A stretch of 64,000 nt of DNA, from contig NZ_JBHLXE010000070.1 of assembly GCF_042432445.1 (NCBI RefSeq), positions 1 through 64,000 on the forward strand, in the 5' to 3' direction. The notes under the pieces were generated by a model, which did no database searches, was not told where the DNA came from, and saw nothing but the letters and a program-made list of their open reading frames with translations. Shown piece after piece: positions 18,368 to 28,923 of the stretch. A program made the translations under genes and the position numbers. The DNA comes from Thorsellia kenyensis. Lineage in GTDB: Bacteria > Pseudomonadota > Gammaproteobacteria > Enterobacterales > Thorselliaceae. The first letter of the stretch is position 1. Each line of letters starts with the position of its first letter.

Positions 18368-18553
18368 TATTTTCTCATCTTAGTTATATAGATAAAAAAA
18401 TAAGCATTTTGAATGAAGTAGTTATAGAGACACAGATATGATATTTATGTTTCTCTTAATTAAGCTTCAACTCTTCATGGTTGATAAGTAAATCAAAAAT
18501 GTTCATGTACAGCTAATCATAATTACCAACCTTTTCATTTAAGCTAAAGAATT

Positions 18554-20023
18554 TTACTCTTCATTCCAAGAACGCCCATCTCTTGCTATCATAGCCACAG
18601 AAGCAACTGGTCCCCATGTCCCAGCCTGATAATGCTTAGCTGACTCATTTTCCGCTTTCCATGCATCCATAATAGAATCAACCCATTTCCAAGCTTCTTC
18701 CACTTCATCACGTCTGACAAATAGCGCTTGGATTCCACGCATGGTCTCTAATAATAGACGCTCATACGCATCAGCAATATGTTCTTGATGGAAGGTTTCG
18801 GAAAAACTCAAATCCAGTTTAGTGGTTTGCAATCGGTGTTTATGCTCTAATCCAGGGATCTTATTTAGAATTTGAATTTCGATTCCTTCATCTGGCTGCA
18901 AGCGGATAATTAATTTATTTGGGGGGAGCTGTTGGTAAGAATCGCTGAATAAATTAAGTGCCGGATTTTTAAAGTAAATAACCACTTCAGATGCTTTAGC
19001 AGGTAAGCGCTTACCTGTGCGTAAATAAAATGGTACACCAGCCCAACGCCAATTATCAATATCTACACGGATAGAAACGAAAGTTTCCGTATCACTTTTG
19101 GTGTTAGCGCCCTCTTCTTCTAAGTATCCTGGTACTTTTTTACCTTGTACAAAACCAGCAGTATATTGACCTCGAACCGTGTTTTCATGCACATTCGTTC
19201 TATCAATTCGTCTTAATGAACGTAATACCTTCACTTTCTCATCCCGAATTCTGTCAGCGGTTAAGTCCGCAGGAGGAGTCATAGCTATCATAGTCAATAT
19301 TTGCAGTAAATGGTTTTGGACCATATCTCGCATTTGACCGGCTTGATCGAAATATCCCCAGCGCCCTTCAATGCCCACTTCTTCTGAGACTGTTATCTGC
19401 ACATGATCAATAGTCTTATTATCCCAATTATTCGCAAATAAGGGATTGGCGAATCGTAGGGCTAAAAGATTCAGCACGGTTTCCTTACCCAAATAGTGAT
19501 CTATTCTATAAACCTGTTTTTCGGTAAAATATTCAGCAACTTGATCGTTAATCTGGATAGAGGAAGCAAGATTTGTTCCTAATGGTTTTTCCATAACAAC
19601 ACGCGCTGGCTCAAAATTCAATTTGGCCTTGCCTAAACCTTTACAAATAGCCCCAAATGTTGTGGGCGGCATAGCAAAATAATTAATTGTTATTCTATTT
19701 TTTTGATCTAACATTTTGCCTAGTTTAGTGAAATTGTCCGTCTCATTTACATCAAGATTACAAAAATCTAAACGATTTGAAAGTGATTGCCATATTGACT
19801 CATCAAAATTTTTAACAAAAATAGCTAAAGCTTCTTTAAGAAAAGCTTTAAAGTCATCGCCACTCCAATTCGCTCTGCCTACACCAATAATTCGTGTTTC
19901 AGGATGAATATAGCCTGCTTTTTCTAATTGATATAAAGAGGGTAATAATTTTCTACGAGAAAGATCCCCTTTCGCGCCAAAAATCACCAGATCACAGGCC
20001 TGAGCGACGGAATTATCAGTCAT
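18554..20023 (-). CDS. zwf: Glucose-6-phosphate 1-dehydrogenase
   Basis: 489 residues (E. coli Zwf 491). Oxidises glucose-6-phosphate to 6-phosphogluconolactone with NADP+, the entry to the pentose phosphate pathway. The dinucleotide-binding loop is IFGAKGDLSRRKLLP, and the substrate/catalytic segment is RIDHYLGKETVLN with the conserved Lys and His. The ATG follows GGAGTAAAT. No pgl or gnd lies beside it; it is a single gene, divergent from the secM-position ORF across 0.45 kb. Confidence 0.97.
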   Translation of the reverse strand: MTDNSVAQACDLVIFGAKGDLSRRKLLPSLYQLEKAGYIHPETRIIGVGRANWSGDDFKAFLKEALAIFVKNFDESIWQSLSNRLDFCNLDVNETDNFTKLGKMLDQKNRITINYFAMPPTTFGAICKGLGKAKLNFEPARVVMEKPLGTNLASSIQINDQVAEYFTEKQVYRIDHYLGKETVLNLLALRFANPLFANNWDNKTIDHVQITVSEEVGIEGRWGYFDQAGQMRDMVQNHLLQILTMIAMTPPADLTADRIRDEKVKVLRSLRRIDRTNVHENTVRGQYTAGFVQGKKVPGYLEEEGANTKSDTETFVSIRVDIDNWRWAGVPFYLRTGKRLPAKASEVVIYFKNPALNLFSDSYQQLPPNKLIIRLQPDEGIEIQILNKIPGLEHKHRLQTTKLDLSFSETFHQEHIADAYERLLLETMRGIQALFVRRDEVEEAWKWVDSIMDAWKAENESAKHYQAGTWGPVASVAMIARDGRSWNEE

Positions 20024-20489
20024 ATTTACTCCAGATATTTGATGGTTTTAAGTATATAAAATAATTGAAAAAACAATAAATAAAGCTAGATAATAACGCT
20101 AAGTCACAATCAAGCAAAATGTGTAGATTCGTTTTTGTTAACTCTGTTATCTAAAAAATATTATTGTTGAATTTTACCATGCATTTATACAGGAATTAAT
20201 TTTTTTTGACAAATAGTTAAAACCTAAAAAATTTCTATTCGATTAAACACTATGAACTACAAATCTTGTAAACTAAAAAACTAGCAATCTTTGCTGAGTT
20301 AATTAAACATTTCTGATATACTTTAATTAAGCAATAAATAGAAGCTTAAAACCAGCTTCACTTCATATAGAGTCGGTTTTTCAAAAATACTCAAGAACAT
20401 AAACGAAATTCAAACTATCTAGTTAATTAGTCAACTATTGATTAATTGCTTAAATACATACTTTTTACGTGAAAGGTGGTACTGCACCA
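20024..20489. other. Divergent intergenic region, zwf / secM-position ORF
   Basis: AT-rich spacer that must hold both divergent promoters. TTGACA occurs at about 20207 and a TATACT at about 20317 on the plus strand, but neither forms a well-spaced pair. No gene seen. Confidence 0.4.
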
Positions 20490-21011
20490 ATGCAAGTAAG
20501 CATTTTAAATTGCAATCAAAAAACGGCTAATAAGCAATTACGTTGGTTATGCGTATCGCCCTATCTTTTTATTGCATTGCTTACCGCAGGCATCTCTTTG
20601 CCTGTTGCCGTTAGTTTGATGAACGATAGCAGCATCCAAACTGTTCCTGGTAAATCTCAGCCCTACCCATCAAAAAAATATTCTTTTACGGATTTAATCC
20701 AAGCTTTTACCTCTAACCTCATTTTAAATGAATTGTTGGGAATTCATTCTTCTTTTAAACATAACCCCTCAGTCGAAAATTACTCAAATAGTGCCTTGAG
20801 CCGTAAACCATTAGATAGTCGACATGTCTATTATCTAAATACAAACAATCAAATCCAAGCTAAAATAGCACATTATTTTTCTATTAATTTTTATCAAAGT
20901 GGGGCTATTTCTTCATTTAGCTCTGCTCAATTCTCATCTCATCCTAGGGTTATCTATTTTACTGTTGCCTCTTGGTTAACTCTCCTTTTCTCTAATAACT
21001 CACAGTATTAA
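20490..21011 (+). CDS. SecM-position secreted/anchored protein, no known arrest motif
   Basis: 173 residues from the ATG at 20490, which has AGGTGG about 10 nt upstream; a GTG at 20469 would add seven residues. A basic N-region (KTANKQLRW) precedes a hydrophobic segment (about residues 24-43), fitting a signal peptide or anchor. It lies directly upstream of secA on the same strand, where enterobacteria and Pasteurellaceae carry secM, whose nascent chain stalls to raise secA translation. The E. coli arrest motif (F-x4-WI-x4-GIRAGP) is absent: the C-terminus reads AQFSSHPRVIYF then ASWLTLLFSNNSQY. The gap to secA is 368 nt. I see no other recognisable domain, so the SecM role is positional inference. 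Confidence 0.5.
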   Translation: MQVSILNCNQKTANKQLRWLCVSPYLFIALLTAGISLPVAVSLMNDSSIQTVPGKSQPYPSKKYSFTDLIQAFTSNLILNELLGIHSSFKHNPSVENYSNSALSRKPLDSRHVYYLNTNNQIQAKIAHYFSINFYQSGAISSFSSAQFSSHPRVIYFTVASWLTLLFSNNSQY

Positions 21012-21379
21012 ATCATCCTCTTAATTGACTTGTTACGTCTATAATATGATTGTGACGAACTTTAGATATTACATGACTCTCAATCTATTAGTGCTGACGC
21101 AATTTTATTGACTTCATGTGTTTACTAGATAAGTAATGTTTAGATTTATTTGAATTTCCTTGTTCATTGAATAAATTTCTAAAGATAGAGACACCGACAA
21201 AGCTTAACAAGTAATTTAGTCAATTTTAAGGATCTTCGTTCTATTGAATGAAAACCAGTAAATAAACAGATCTCTTAATATGCGAACAATTTTTATTTAT
21301 AACATCCTTGATTACAGTAAAAACCAATAGACTAATAAATAGACTAATACTGTGATCTCTCAATAAAAAGAAGGTATTT
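21012..21379. other. secM-position ORF to secA spacer
   Basis: 368 nt without a gene. A TATAAT occurs at 21040-21045 but with no good -35. It is long compared with the short secM-secA spacer of E. coli. A minus-strand frame at 21241-21465 runs into secA antisense and is rejected. Confidence 0.4.
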
Positions 21380-24091
21380 ATGTTAGGTGCAATGCTCACA
21401 AAAATTTTTGGTAGTAAAAATGATCGCCTCATCCGCAAAATGAGAAAATCAGTTGAACAAATCAATCAACTAGAATCACAAATGCAAGCGTTAACTGATG
21501 AAGAACTCAAAGCAAAAACTACTGAGTTTAAAGAAAAAATAGCTGCTGGTAAATCTTTAGATAATTTACTCATTGAAGCTTATGCAGTTGTTCGTGAAGC
21601 AAGTACCCGTGTTTTCAAAATGCGCCATTTTGATGTTCAAATGCTAGGGGGAATGGTCTTAAATACTCGCTCTATAGCTGAAATGAGAACAGGTGAAGGT
21701 AAAACCCTTACAGCTACACTTCCAGCATACCTTAATGCTCTTACAGGCAGAGGCGTTCATATTGTGACGGTTAATGATTATCTTGCCAAGCGTGATGCAG
21801 AAAATAATCGTCCACTATTTGAGTTCCTTGGTCTTACTGTTGGGGTCAATGTTCCAGGTATGCCCGCCCAAGTCAAACGCGCAGCCTATGCTGCTGATAT
21901 TACTTATGGAACTAATAACGAATTTGGCTTTGATTATCTTAGAGATAACATGGTGTATAGTAAATCTGAAAGAGTCCAACGCGATCTCTATTATGCGTTA
22001 GTCGATGAAGTTGACTCAATTTTAATAGACGAAGCGAGAACACCTTTAATTATTTCAGGCCCTGCTCAAGATAGCTCTGAAATGTACATCAAAATTAATA
22101 CACTTATTCCCCACTTAATACGCCAAGATAAAGAAGACAGTGAAGAGTATCAAGGTGAAGGAGATTTTTCAGTAGATGAAAAATCTAAACAGGTTAATTT
22201 TACTGAAAGAGGTCTTGTAAAAGTCGAGGAATTACTTGAAAAAGAAGGGATATTAGCCGAAGGGGAATCACTCTATTCACCAAGTAATTTAATTCTTATG
22301 CACCATGTTTTGGCTGGCCTTCGTGCACACGTTCTTTTTGCCAAAGATGTTGATTATATAGTTAAAGATGGACAAGTTATTATTGTTGATGAACACACGG
22401 GACGTACAATGGATGGTAGACGCTGGTCTGAAGGGCTTCACCAAGCAGTAGAAGCTAAAGAGGGTGTTAAAATTCAAAATGAAAACCAGACGCTTGCCTC
22501 TATAACATTCCAAAACTATTTCCGCCTTTATGAAAAATTAGCGGGTATGACAGGTACAGCAGATACAGAAGCATTTGAGTTCAGATCAATATATGGACTT
22601 GATACCGTAGTCATTCCAACTAATCGGCCGATGGCAAGGATTGATATTACCGATTCAATCTATATGACCGAAGAAGAAAAAATTCTTGCTATTATTAAAG
22701 ATATTGAAACAAGACGAGCAAATGGTCAACCTATCTTAGTCGGTACAGCTTCGATTGAAAAATCAGAACTTGTGTCTAACGCTTTGAAAAAAGCCAAAAT
22801 ACCTCATAGTGTTCTCAATGCAAAATTTCATGCACAGGAAGCAGAAATCATCGCTGAAGCTGGTAAACCTGGTACAGTAACTATTGCAACTAATATGGCT
22901 GGACGTGGTACTGATATTGTCCTTGGAGGCAGCTTGCAGGTTGAATTAGCAAAATACCCTGAAGCAACTGAGGTGGAAATTGAAAAAATTAAATCTGATT
23001 GGCAAGTAAGGCACGATGCGGTCCTTGCATCCGGCGGGTTACATATAATAGGTACTGAACGTCATGAATCACGCCGAATAGATAACCAACTAAGAGGTCG
23101 TGCTGGTCGTCAAGGGGATAAAGGTTCATCACATTTTTATCTCTCTATGGAAGATAATTTAATGCGTATTTTTGCCTCTGACAGAATGGTCGGATTTATG
23201 AAAAAATTAGGCATGGAGTACGGTGAATCAATAGAGCATCCACTTATTGCCAAATCAATTGCAAATGCACAGCGTAAGGTAGAGAGTCGTAACTTTGATA
23301 TCCGTAAACAGCTGTTAGAGTTTGACGATGTCGCCAACGATCAGCGCCGCGCAATTTATACCCAACGTAACGACTTACTCGATTTAGAAGATGTGAGCGA
23401 GACTATCACTAATATTAGAGAAGATGTCATCAGAAGCGTTGTACATTTTTATATTCCCCCTCAGTCCCTTGAAGAAATGTGGGATATAGCTACACTTGAA
23501 TCAAAATTAGCCTCTGATTTTGGAATTGTTCTTCCTATTAGCCAATGGCTTGAAGAAGATAAAACGCTTGACGATGAAGCATTGATTGAGAAAATCCTTG
23601 CTGCATTAATTGAAAAATACCAAGAAAAAGAGTCTATTGTTGGTGCTGATGCAATCAGACAATATGAACGCAGTATCATGTTAAGTACACTAGATAATCT
23701 TTGGCGTGAACATTTGGCTTCTATGGATCATTTACGTCAAGGTATACATCTACGTGGCTATGCTCAAAAAGATCCTAAACAAGAGTATAAAAGGGAATCT
23801 TTTTCTATGTTTTCGTCTATGCTTGAGGCATTAAAGTTTGACGTGGTATCAACTTTAAGTAAAGTACAAGTTAGTCGCCCTGAAGAAGTTGAAGCGGTAG
23901 AAGCCTTAAAAAAAGAAGCCACTGAAGCGTTAATGAAGCAACAACAAACTTCACATGATATGGCAAGTGAACAAAATTCTCAGCAAAGCCATAAACCTTT
24001 AATGGTTGGTGAAGAGGGTAAAGTGGGACGAAACGATCCTTGTCCTTGTGGCTCAGGAAAAAAATACAAACAGTGCCATGGTAAAATTTAA
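21380..24091 (+). CDS. secA: Preprotein translocase ATPase SecA
   Basis: 903 residues (E. coli 901). The motor drives post-translational export through SecYEG. Walker A is MRTGEGKT near residue 104, and the DEAD-type Walker B is VDEVDSILIDEARTPL near 210. The helicase-like second NBF has TNMAGRGTDI and QLRGRAGRQGD. The C-terminus ends with a zinc-binding linker CPCGSGKKYKQCHG that contacts SecB. The ATG is preceded by AAGGTATTT. It follows the secM-position ORF and is convergent with recJ; an inverted repeat lies between them. Confidence 0.98.
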   Translation: MLGAMLTKIFGSKNDRLIRKMRKSVEQINQLESQMQALTDEELKAKTTEFKEKIAAGKSLDNLLIEAYAVVREASTRVFKMRHFDVQMLGGMVLNTRSIAEMRTGEGKTLTATLPAYLNALTGRGVHIVTVNDYLAKRDAENNRPLFEFLGLTVGVNVPGMPAQVKRAAYAADITYGTNNEFGFDYLRDNMVYSKSERVQRDLYYALVDEVDSILIDEARTPLIISGPAQDSSEMYIKINTLIPHLIRQDKEDSEEYQGEGDFSVDEKSKQVNFTERGLVKVEELLEKEGILAEGESLYSPSNLILMHHVLAGLRAHVLFAKDVDYIVKDGQVIIVDEHTGRTMDGRRWSEGLHQAVEAKEGVKIQNENQTLASITFQNYFRLYEKLAGMTGTADTEAFEFRSIYGLDTVVIPTNRPMARIDITDSIYMTEEEKILAIIKDIETRRANGQPILVGTASIEKSELVSNALKKAKIPHSVLNAKFHAQEAEIIAEAGKPGTVTIATNMAGRGTDIVLGGSLQVELAKYPEATEVEIEKIKSDWQVRHDAVLASGGLHIIGTERHESRRIDNQLRGRAGRQGDKGSSHFYLSMEDNLMRIFASDRMVGFMKKLGMEYGESIEHPLIAKSIANAQRKVESRNFDIRKQLLEFDDVANDQRRAIYTQRNDLLDLEDVSETITNIREDVIRSVVHFYIPPQSLEEMWDIATLESKLASDFGIVLPISQWLEEDKTLDDEALIEKILAALIEKYQEKESIVGADAIRQYERSIMLSTLDNLWREHLASMDHLRQGIHLRGYAQKDPKQEYKRESFSMFSSMLEALKFDVVSTLSKVQVSRPEEVEAVEALKKEATEALMKQQQTSHDMASEQNSQQSHKPLMVGEEGKVGRNDPCPCGSGKKYKQCHGKI

Positions 24092-24165
24092 ATAATGAAA
24101 CATAAACATATTACTGTACTTATTAAACAATTAAGTCTAATTAAGCTTTGTATCGTAATATGTTT

Positions 24166-24221
24166 AAGATCCTATATTAATATTTATTGTTTAATGGTAA
24201 CAGTAAAGTTATTAGGATCTT
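24166..24221. terminator. Inverted repeat between convergent secA and recJ
   Basis: AAGATCCTA (24166-24174) and TAGGATCTT (24213-24221) form a perfect 9-bp stem with a 38-nt loop, 74 nt after the secA stop and 54 nt past the recJ stop. It has no T-run, so it is only a possible weak bidirectional terminator. Confidence 0.35.
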
Positions 24222-24275
24222 ATCCAGTTTCTACTTATATTAGTTAACTTTGAACCATTTAGTTAAAGTAACCAT

Positions 24276-26051
24276 TTATTTGGCCGGTTCCAAATATTCT
24301 ATAAGTAACTGAAGATTTTCCTCGCCACGATAGAAGTTAATGTCTAATTTAAATACGGAATGTATTTTATGAACTGACCTATCTGGCCAAATGGTATTAT
24401 CCACATTAAATGCAATCGCATCAATCAAAATACCTGGCAATAGATCAGTAGTAGATGTAATTGGCTCAAGCACTAATTTAAGATGTTTATCTTTTAATAA
24501 TTTTTGGTTAAGGACTTTAAATGTTCCTTCAAACATAGGTTCATTGAATCCTTGTCCCCATGGTCCTGCGGATTTTATCTTTTTCGCAACATCTAAATCA
24601 AATAGCACTTTGGGTAATTTGCCATCAATAATAATCTCTTCTTTAAAAACAGAAGGATCAACTGAATTAATTAAGATTTGATTAAATATATCCTTGAAAA
24701 GAAAGAAATGTGCTTTTTTAATTGTTAATCCAGCTGCCATAGCATGTCCACCAAATTTTTCCATTAACCCGGGATGTTTTGTCTGCATAGCCTCCAAAAT
24801 ATCTCTTAAATGTATTCCGCTGATAGAACGACCAGACCCTTTTAAAAAATCTTTTTCATCCGATGGAGCAAAAGCAAATACTGGCCGTCCAATTTTTTCT
24901 TTTATTCTGGATGCAATTAATCCAATAATGCCTTGATGCCATTCTTCATGGTAGAGGCTAACACCATATTGATTATCTAAATCATCCTGCAGTATGGATT
25001 GGCATTGAACTAATGCCTCTGACTGCATTACTTGTTCAATTGCTTTACGCGATTCATTTAATGCATCTAACTCTTCAGCGAGAGCGATGGCTTGATTTGG
25101 ATCATTACATATTAAAAGTTCAACTCCGACTGACATATCATCTAAACGCCCTGCGGCATTCAATCTTGGTCCTAACGTAAAACCTAAATCTCTTGCATCA
25201 ATTCGGTTCATATCCTTCTTAGCAACTTGTAGTAAAGCAGCGATGCCTGGGCGACAAAAACCAGCTTTGATTCTTTGGAGCCCGTGGAAAACTAATATTC
25301 GGTTATTTTCATCCAGCGAAACCAAGTCAGCCACCGTACCTAAAGCAACAAGATCTAAAAAAGAAGCCAGATTTGGCTCAGGAATGTTATTTTTATCAAA
25401 GTATCCAATATTACGTAAAAATGATCTAAGAGATAACATCAAGTAAAAACAGACACCAACACCTGCTAAATTTTTAGATGGAAAATGGCTGGTTTGTAAA
25501 TTGGGATTAATAATAACATCCGGCTCGGGTAATGTATCAGGCGGTAAATGGTGATCGGTAACAATAACTTTTATTCCTAGTTCTTTAGCCCTAGCAATTC
25601 CATCAAATGCACTTACCCCATTGTCTACAGTCAAAATTAATTTCGTACCTAAACGAAATGCTTCATCAACTAATCCCGGAGTTAGCCCATAGCCATCTTT
25701 AAATCGACTTGGAATAAGGTAGCGAACATTTTTTGCACCAAAAGCGTTAAGAGCAAGAATTGCCAGTGCAGTACTTGTCGCACCATCAGCATCGAAATCA
25801 CCCACTACGGCGATTTGAAAATTGTTTGTTATTGCATCAGCTAAAAGAGATGCTGCTAGCTCAGATGAGTCTAACAAATTAGGTGAGTGAATATTTGTTA
25901 GAAGAGGTAATAATGTCTTGCTATTATCGCCTCTTGCTTCGTATAAACTAAAAATAAAATCATTTAATATGCTATTTTTGTCTACATTAGCCCAATGTTC
26001 AACACCATGTAAATTAGCCAAAAAAACATTCTTTCGGAGAACTATATCCAT
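24276..26051 (-). CDS. recJ: Single-stranded-DNA-specific exonuclease RecJ
   Basis: 591 residues (E. coli 577). 5'-3' ssDNA exonuclease of the DHH phosphoesterase family, used in RecF-pathway recombination and mismatch repair. Metal ligands are seen in VVGDFDADGATST (about 85-91), LTVDNGVSA and VTDHHLPP (DHH at about 166-168). GGHAMAAGLTI is the DHHA1 motif, and an OB-like C-terminal region follows. It is not coupled to dsbC or prfB as in E. coli; the gene upstream is an O-antigen ligase. Confidence 0.96.
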   Translation of the reverse strand: MDIVLRKNVFLANLHGVEHWANVDKNSILNDFIFSLYEARGDNSKTLLPLLTNIHSPNLLDSSELAASLLADAITNNFQIAVVGDFDADGATSTALAILALNAFGAKNVRYLIPSRFKDGYGLTPGLVDEAFRLGTKLILTVDNGVSAFDGIARAKELGIKVIVTDHHLPPDTLPEPDVIINPNLQTSHFPSKNLAGVGVCFYLMLSLRSFLRNIGYFDKNNIPEPNLASFLDLVALGTVADLVSLDENNRILVFHGLQRIKAGFCRPGIAALLQVAKKDMNRIDARDLGFTLGPRLNAAGRLDDMSVGVELLICNDPNQAIALAEELDALNESRKAIEQVMQSEALVQCQSILQDDLDNQYGVSLYHEEWHQGIIGLIASRIKEKIGRPVFAFAPSDEKDFLKGSGRSISGIHLRDILEAMQTKHPGLMEKFGGHAMAAGLTIKKAHFFLFKDIFNQILINSVDPSVFKEEIIIDGKLPKVLFDLDVAKKIKSAGPWGQGFNEPMFEGTFKVLNQKLLKDKHLKLVLEPITSTTDLLPGILIDAIAFNVDNTIWPDRSVHKIHSVFKLDINFYRGEENLQLLIEYLEPAK

Positions 26052-26154
26052 TTTTTTCTTTTATTATCGTTGAGTTAAGCTATATGCTTGATAACTGAAA
26101 ATTTATTTACAATAATTATCAGTAAAACTATTCTTCGGCATTTATTAAGTATTG

Positions 26155-27495
26155 TTATAAATTAGTTTCACTACCAGAACGCGGGTTATAGTACAAAATA
26201 CTTCTCAAATATAAAGACATGATAAGCCCAATGCTTATAGAAAAAGCTGTTCCAAAATAGTTATGGTATGTGTTTGCATTAGTCATACCTGCGGTTAAAA
26301 ATAAAAAAACCACACCTATCAGTGAGATTGAAATTGAGGGTTTGTCAATTCTAATTAGCCAAGCAAAATAAATTAGTGCAGCTGGATAAAGCAGTAATGA
26401 GATAATACCTAAAATACCATAAGTCAAAATTGCCTGAATAAATTCATTATGAACTTGATTTAATCCTTTAATTATTGAAGAATTAGCGGTCATTCCAATC
26501 TCTTTAATTATTTCGACTGTCGTATCCTTTCCATGGCCTAACCAAAAATCAGTCTTAATAAATTGTATGCTCTCCGACCACATATGGAGCCTTGCTCCAA
26601 CTGATGTATTAGCCCCATTAGCGCCCAACTCAATAAATTTTTTAATTTCAACCATGGCCATTTCAATTCGTTGAAGTCCATTATTTAAAATTCCTTGTCC
26701 AAAGAAAGAAAGCAACAGGATCAAACCAAAAAATATGATGACAATTATAGTAATGGATTTTAATGTGATTTTTTTCCTGTAAATTACAAAAAGAGAACTA
26801 ATCATTAAAAACGCTAACCAAACTATATAAAAATAAGATCCTCGAACTCCAATATTAAAAATTGTTAATAATATAAGCAGACTATTGCACCATCCTAATA
26901 ATTGCCACCATTTATTATTCAGATTTTGGAGCATCAAAATATGAATTGAAAGAGATACAATTGATATTCCCGCAGCCCAAGGAATTTGATTGGTGCCAAA
27001 ACTGATGTTTCCCCACAATACATATCCTATGATAAATGTCACAATACCAAGAGAAAAAATAGGATATGGTAAATATTTCAAATAAATAAATAAATTATTA
27101 TTTACTCTAAATTTTACGAAACAAACATACATAAATAACGCAAGAATTATATTTCTAGAATGAAATGATGAAACGTCATTAAATTCATCATGATACAGCT
27201 GAATCATTAGTTTCATCCCATAGGCCACTAAATTAATAGCTAACCAAAGTTTTACGATGTGCTCAAATAAGATAATACTGCTATTTCGTGTTAATTCCCG
27301 CATAGGTTTTAAAATCTTAGCATTAAGGTGACCTAAAACACTTTGATATACAAAAAATACTGATAGTAATATTAAACTTGCACTAGCAATTTTGGTATGC
27401 AGTGGAACTAGTGCAATACTAAAAAGAGTAATTAAGCTAATTGCAGTATTTGATTTTAACTGATTATGAACTGTTTGATTTTGTAATATATTCAC
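26155..27495 (-). CDS. waaL: O-antigen ligase family membrane protein (WaaL-like)
   Basis: 446 residues, about 10-12 membrane helices, with a large polar loop around residues 265-350. Near the end of that loop is a W-x-G-H-G-K-D-T stretch (DFWLGHGKDT) followed by NQVHNEFIQAILTYGILG. The HNxFI/L motif is the mark of the Wzy_C/O-antigen ligase family. It would transfer the finished undecaprenyl-linked polysaccharide onto lipid A-core in the periplasm. It sits next to a GT4 enzyme, as in LPS-core loci, but is 13 kb away from the Wzy/Wzx operon. Confidence 0.83.
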   Translation of the reverse strand: MNILQNQTVHNQLKSNTAISLITLFSIALVPLHTKIASASLILLSVFFVYQSVLGHLNAKILKPMRELTRNSSIILFEHIVKLWLAINLVAYGMKLMIQLYHDEFNDVSSFHSRNIILALFMYVCFVKFRVNNNLFIYLKYLPYPIFSLGIVTFIIGYVLWGNISFGTNQIPWAAGISIVSLSIHILMLQNLNNKWWQLLGWCNSLLILLTIFNIGVRGSYFYIVWLAFLMISSLFVIYRKKITLKSITIIVIIFFGLILLLSFFGQGILNNGLQRIEMAMVEIKKFIELGANGANTSVGARLHMWSESIQFIKTDFWLGHGKDTTVEIIKEIGMTANSSIIKGLNQVHNEFIQAILTYGILGIISLLLYPAALIYFAWLIRIDKPSISISLIGVVFLFLTAGMTNANTYHNYFGTAFSISIGLIMSLYLRSILYYNPRSGSETNL

Positions 27496-27543
27496 GATTT
27501 ATTCTCTTTCTAAAAAAAGAAATGATAATTTATATTTTTTTGG

Positions 27544-28608
27544 TTAATTTACTTTTTTATTGAATAATAACTCAATTAATTTCTGCGAATGGGAGGATAG
27601 GCTTATGTCGTATCTAATGTGGCTATTCTGATTTTCAATTCGTATTCTTAGTTGCTCAAGATTATCTAATACCTTGCATAAACTATTTTCCTCATTTGTA
27701 ACCGAAAAAATATGGCAACTTGTATGACTTAATACTTCTGTTGCACCAATATTTTCTGAAAATAAACATGGAGTTGCGCACAATACAGATTCAGGTCCGA
27801 CCAAGCCAAATGGTTCATAAACAGATGCAAGAACAGTAAAGTCTGCAGCCTGATACAAAGACTCAATGTCACTTCTAAAATCATGGAATAATACAAAATC
27901 CTCTTTATACTTTGAATTATATTTACCTAGTACTATAAGTTTAATCTTGTCTCTATTTGATGATTTTTTAATACTTGAGATAATATATGGAAGCCCTTTT
28001 CTTTCGTGTCCTGATGAAGGAAAAAGTAAAATAATATCGCCATCAGACCAATTATTCTGTTGTCTTATTGACTTTCTATCATCATCATTTATCGGATGAA
28101 ATACGTTATTATTAATTGGTGGATAAATTACTTTTACCTTAGATTCTTCAATTTTATATAATTCTTTTAGTTCAGCAGCCATAAGATTAGAATGTGCAAT
28201 TATATATTTCGCTTTTGAATACATACGTTTTTCTAAGGCTATTTCAATTTTATCCCAAATTTTTGGTTTTTTATTAATCGCTTTTAAAAATCCAATATGT
28301 GTTCCACCGCAAATTGCAATCTCCGAACTAGTATTTCTATTACAAGCCACTAGTAAATCAATATGATACTTACGTTTATAATAATTAAGTTTAAAATTAA
28401 AAAAATGAATGCCTAATTTTCCTAATATTTTAGGTCGATTGATTATTATAGGTTTAAAATCGACAAGAGATAATAGTTTTTTATCAAATCTGGATGTTAA
28501 TACAAAAGGCATAATCCCTTTTTCGTTTAATCCTTTGATCAAATCTAGTGAATAGCGTTCCATTCCCCCAGATAGAGTTAATTTTGTTACAACGATAGCA
28601 ATATTCAT
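27544..28608 (-). CDS. Glycosyltransferase family 4 (LPS core-type)
   Basis: 354-residue GT-B fold enzyme. The N-terminal glycine loop is LTLSGGMERYSLDL, and the C-terminal donor-binding motif is EPFGLVGPE (E-x7-E). Mid-protein residues LFPSSGHERKGL supply the phosphate-binding lysine. It resembles the WaaG-like group that adds a hexose to the LPS inner core, and its position beside a WaaL-like ligase supports that role. The ATG lies upstream of a 315-nt spacer with no gene. Donor sugar not determinable. Confidence 0.83.
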   Translation of the reverse strand: MNIAIVVTKLTLSGGMERYSLDLIKGLNEKGIMPFVLTSRFDKKLLSLVDFKPIIINRPKILGKLGIHFFNFKLNYYKRKYHIDLLVACNRNTSSEIAICGGTHIGFLKAINKKPKIWDKIEIALEKRMYSKAKYIIAHSNLMAAELKELYKIEESKVKVIYPPINNNVFHPINDDDRKSIRQQNNWSDGDIILLFPSSGHERKGLPYIISSIKKSSNRDKIKLIVLGKYNSKYKEDFVLFHDFRSDIESLYQAADFTVLASVYEPFGLVGPESVLCATPCLFSENIGATEVLSHTSCHIFSVTNEENSLCKVLDNLEQLRIRIENQNSHIRYDISLSSHSQKLIELLFNKKVN

Positions 28609-28923
28609 CTATTAGGTTGCCTGTAAGATATAAAATTCAATAAATTAATTCGGAGCATTAATAAAATTTTATTTTAAGCCAATTAATCTACAGTATAATT
28701 GAGTAATTTACTCTATATATTGACACATCTGATGGTAAATCTTTCAAATATTCACAAAGAAATATATTTTAGTTATCAAATATAGGATAATCAATTCAGC
28801 TGTTAAGTCAAAAGCCTATTTTTTACAGTATATTTTTAGAACTTAATTAAATAATTTGTGGACTTAATAAGGCTCTATTAACTAGTAACTATTTACTAAA
28901 AATTCCCCTTTTAAAACGTAGAT
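28609..28923. other. Intergenic, nothing recognised
   Basis: 315 nt, AT-rich, between the GT4 gene and rmlC. It should hold the promoter for the GT4-waaL pair and the end of the rmlC transcript. I see no clear signal. Confidence 0.4.

Noticed and set aside
21241..21465. 74-codon minus-strand frame upstream of and into secA
   Set aside because: Overlaps the secA start antisense; no family signal.
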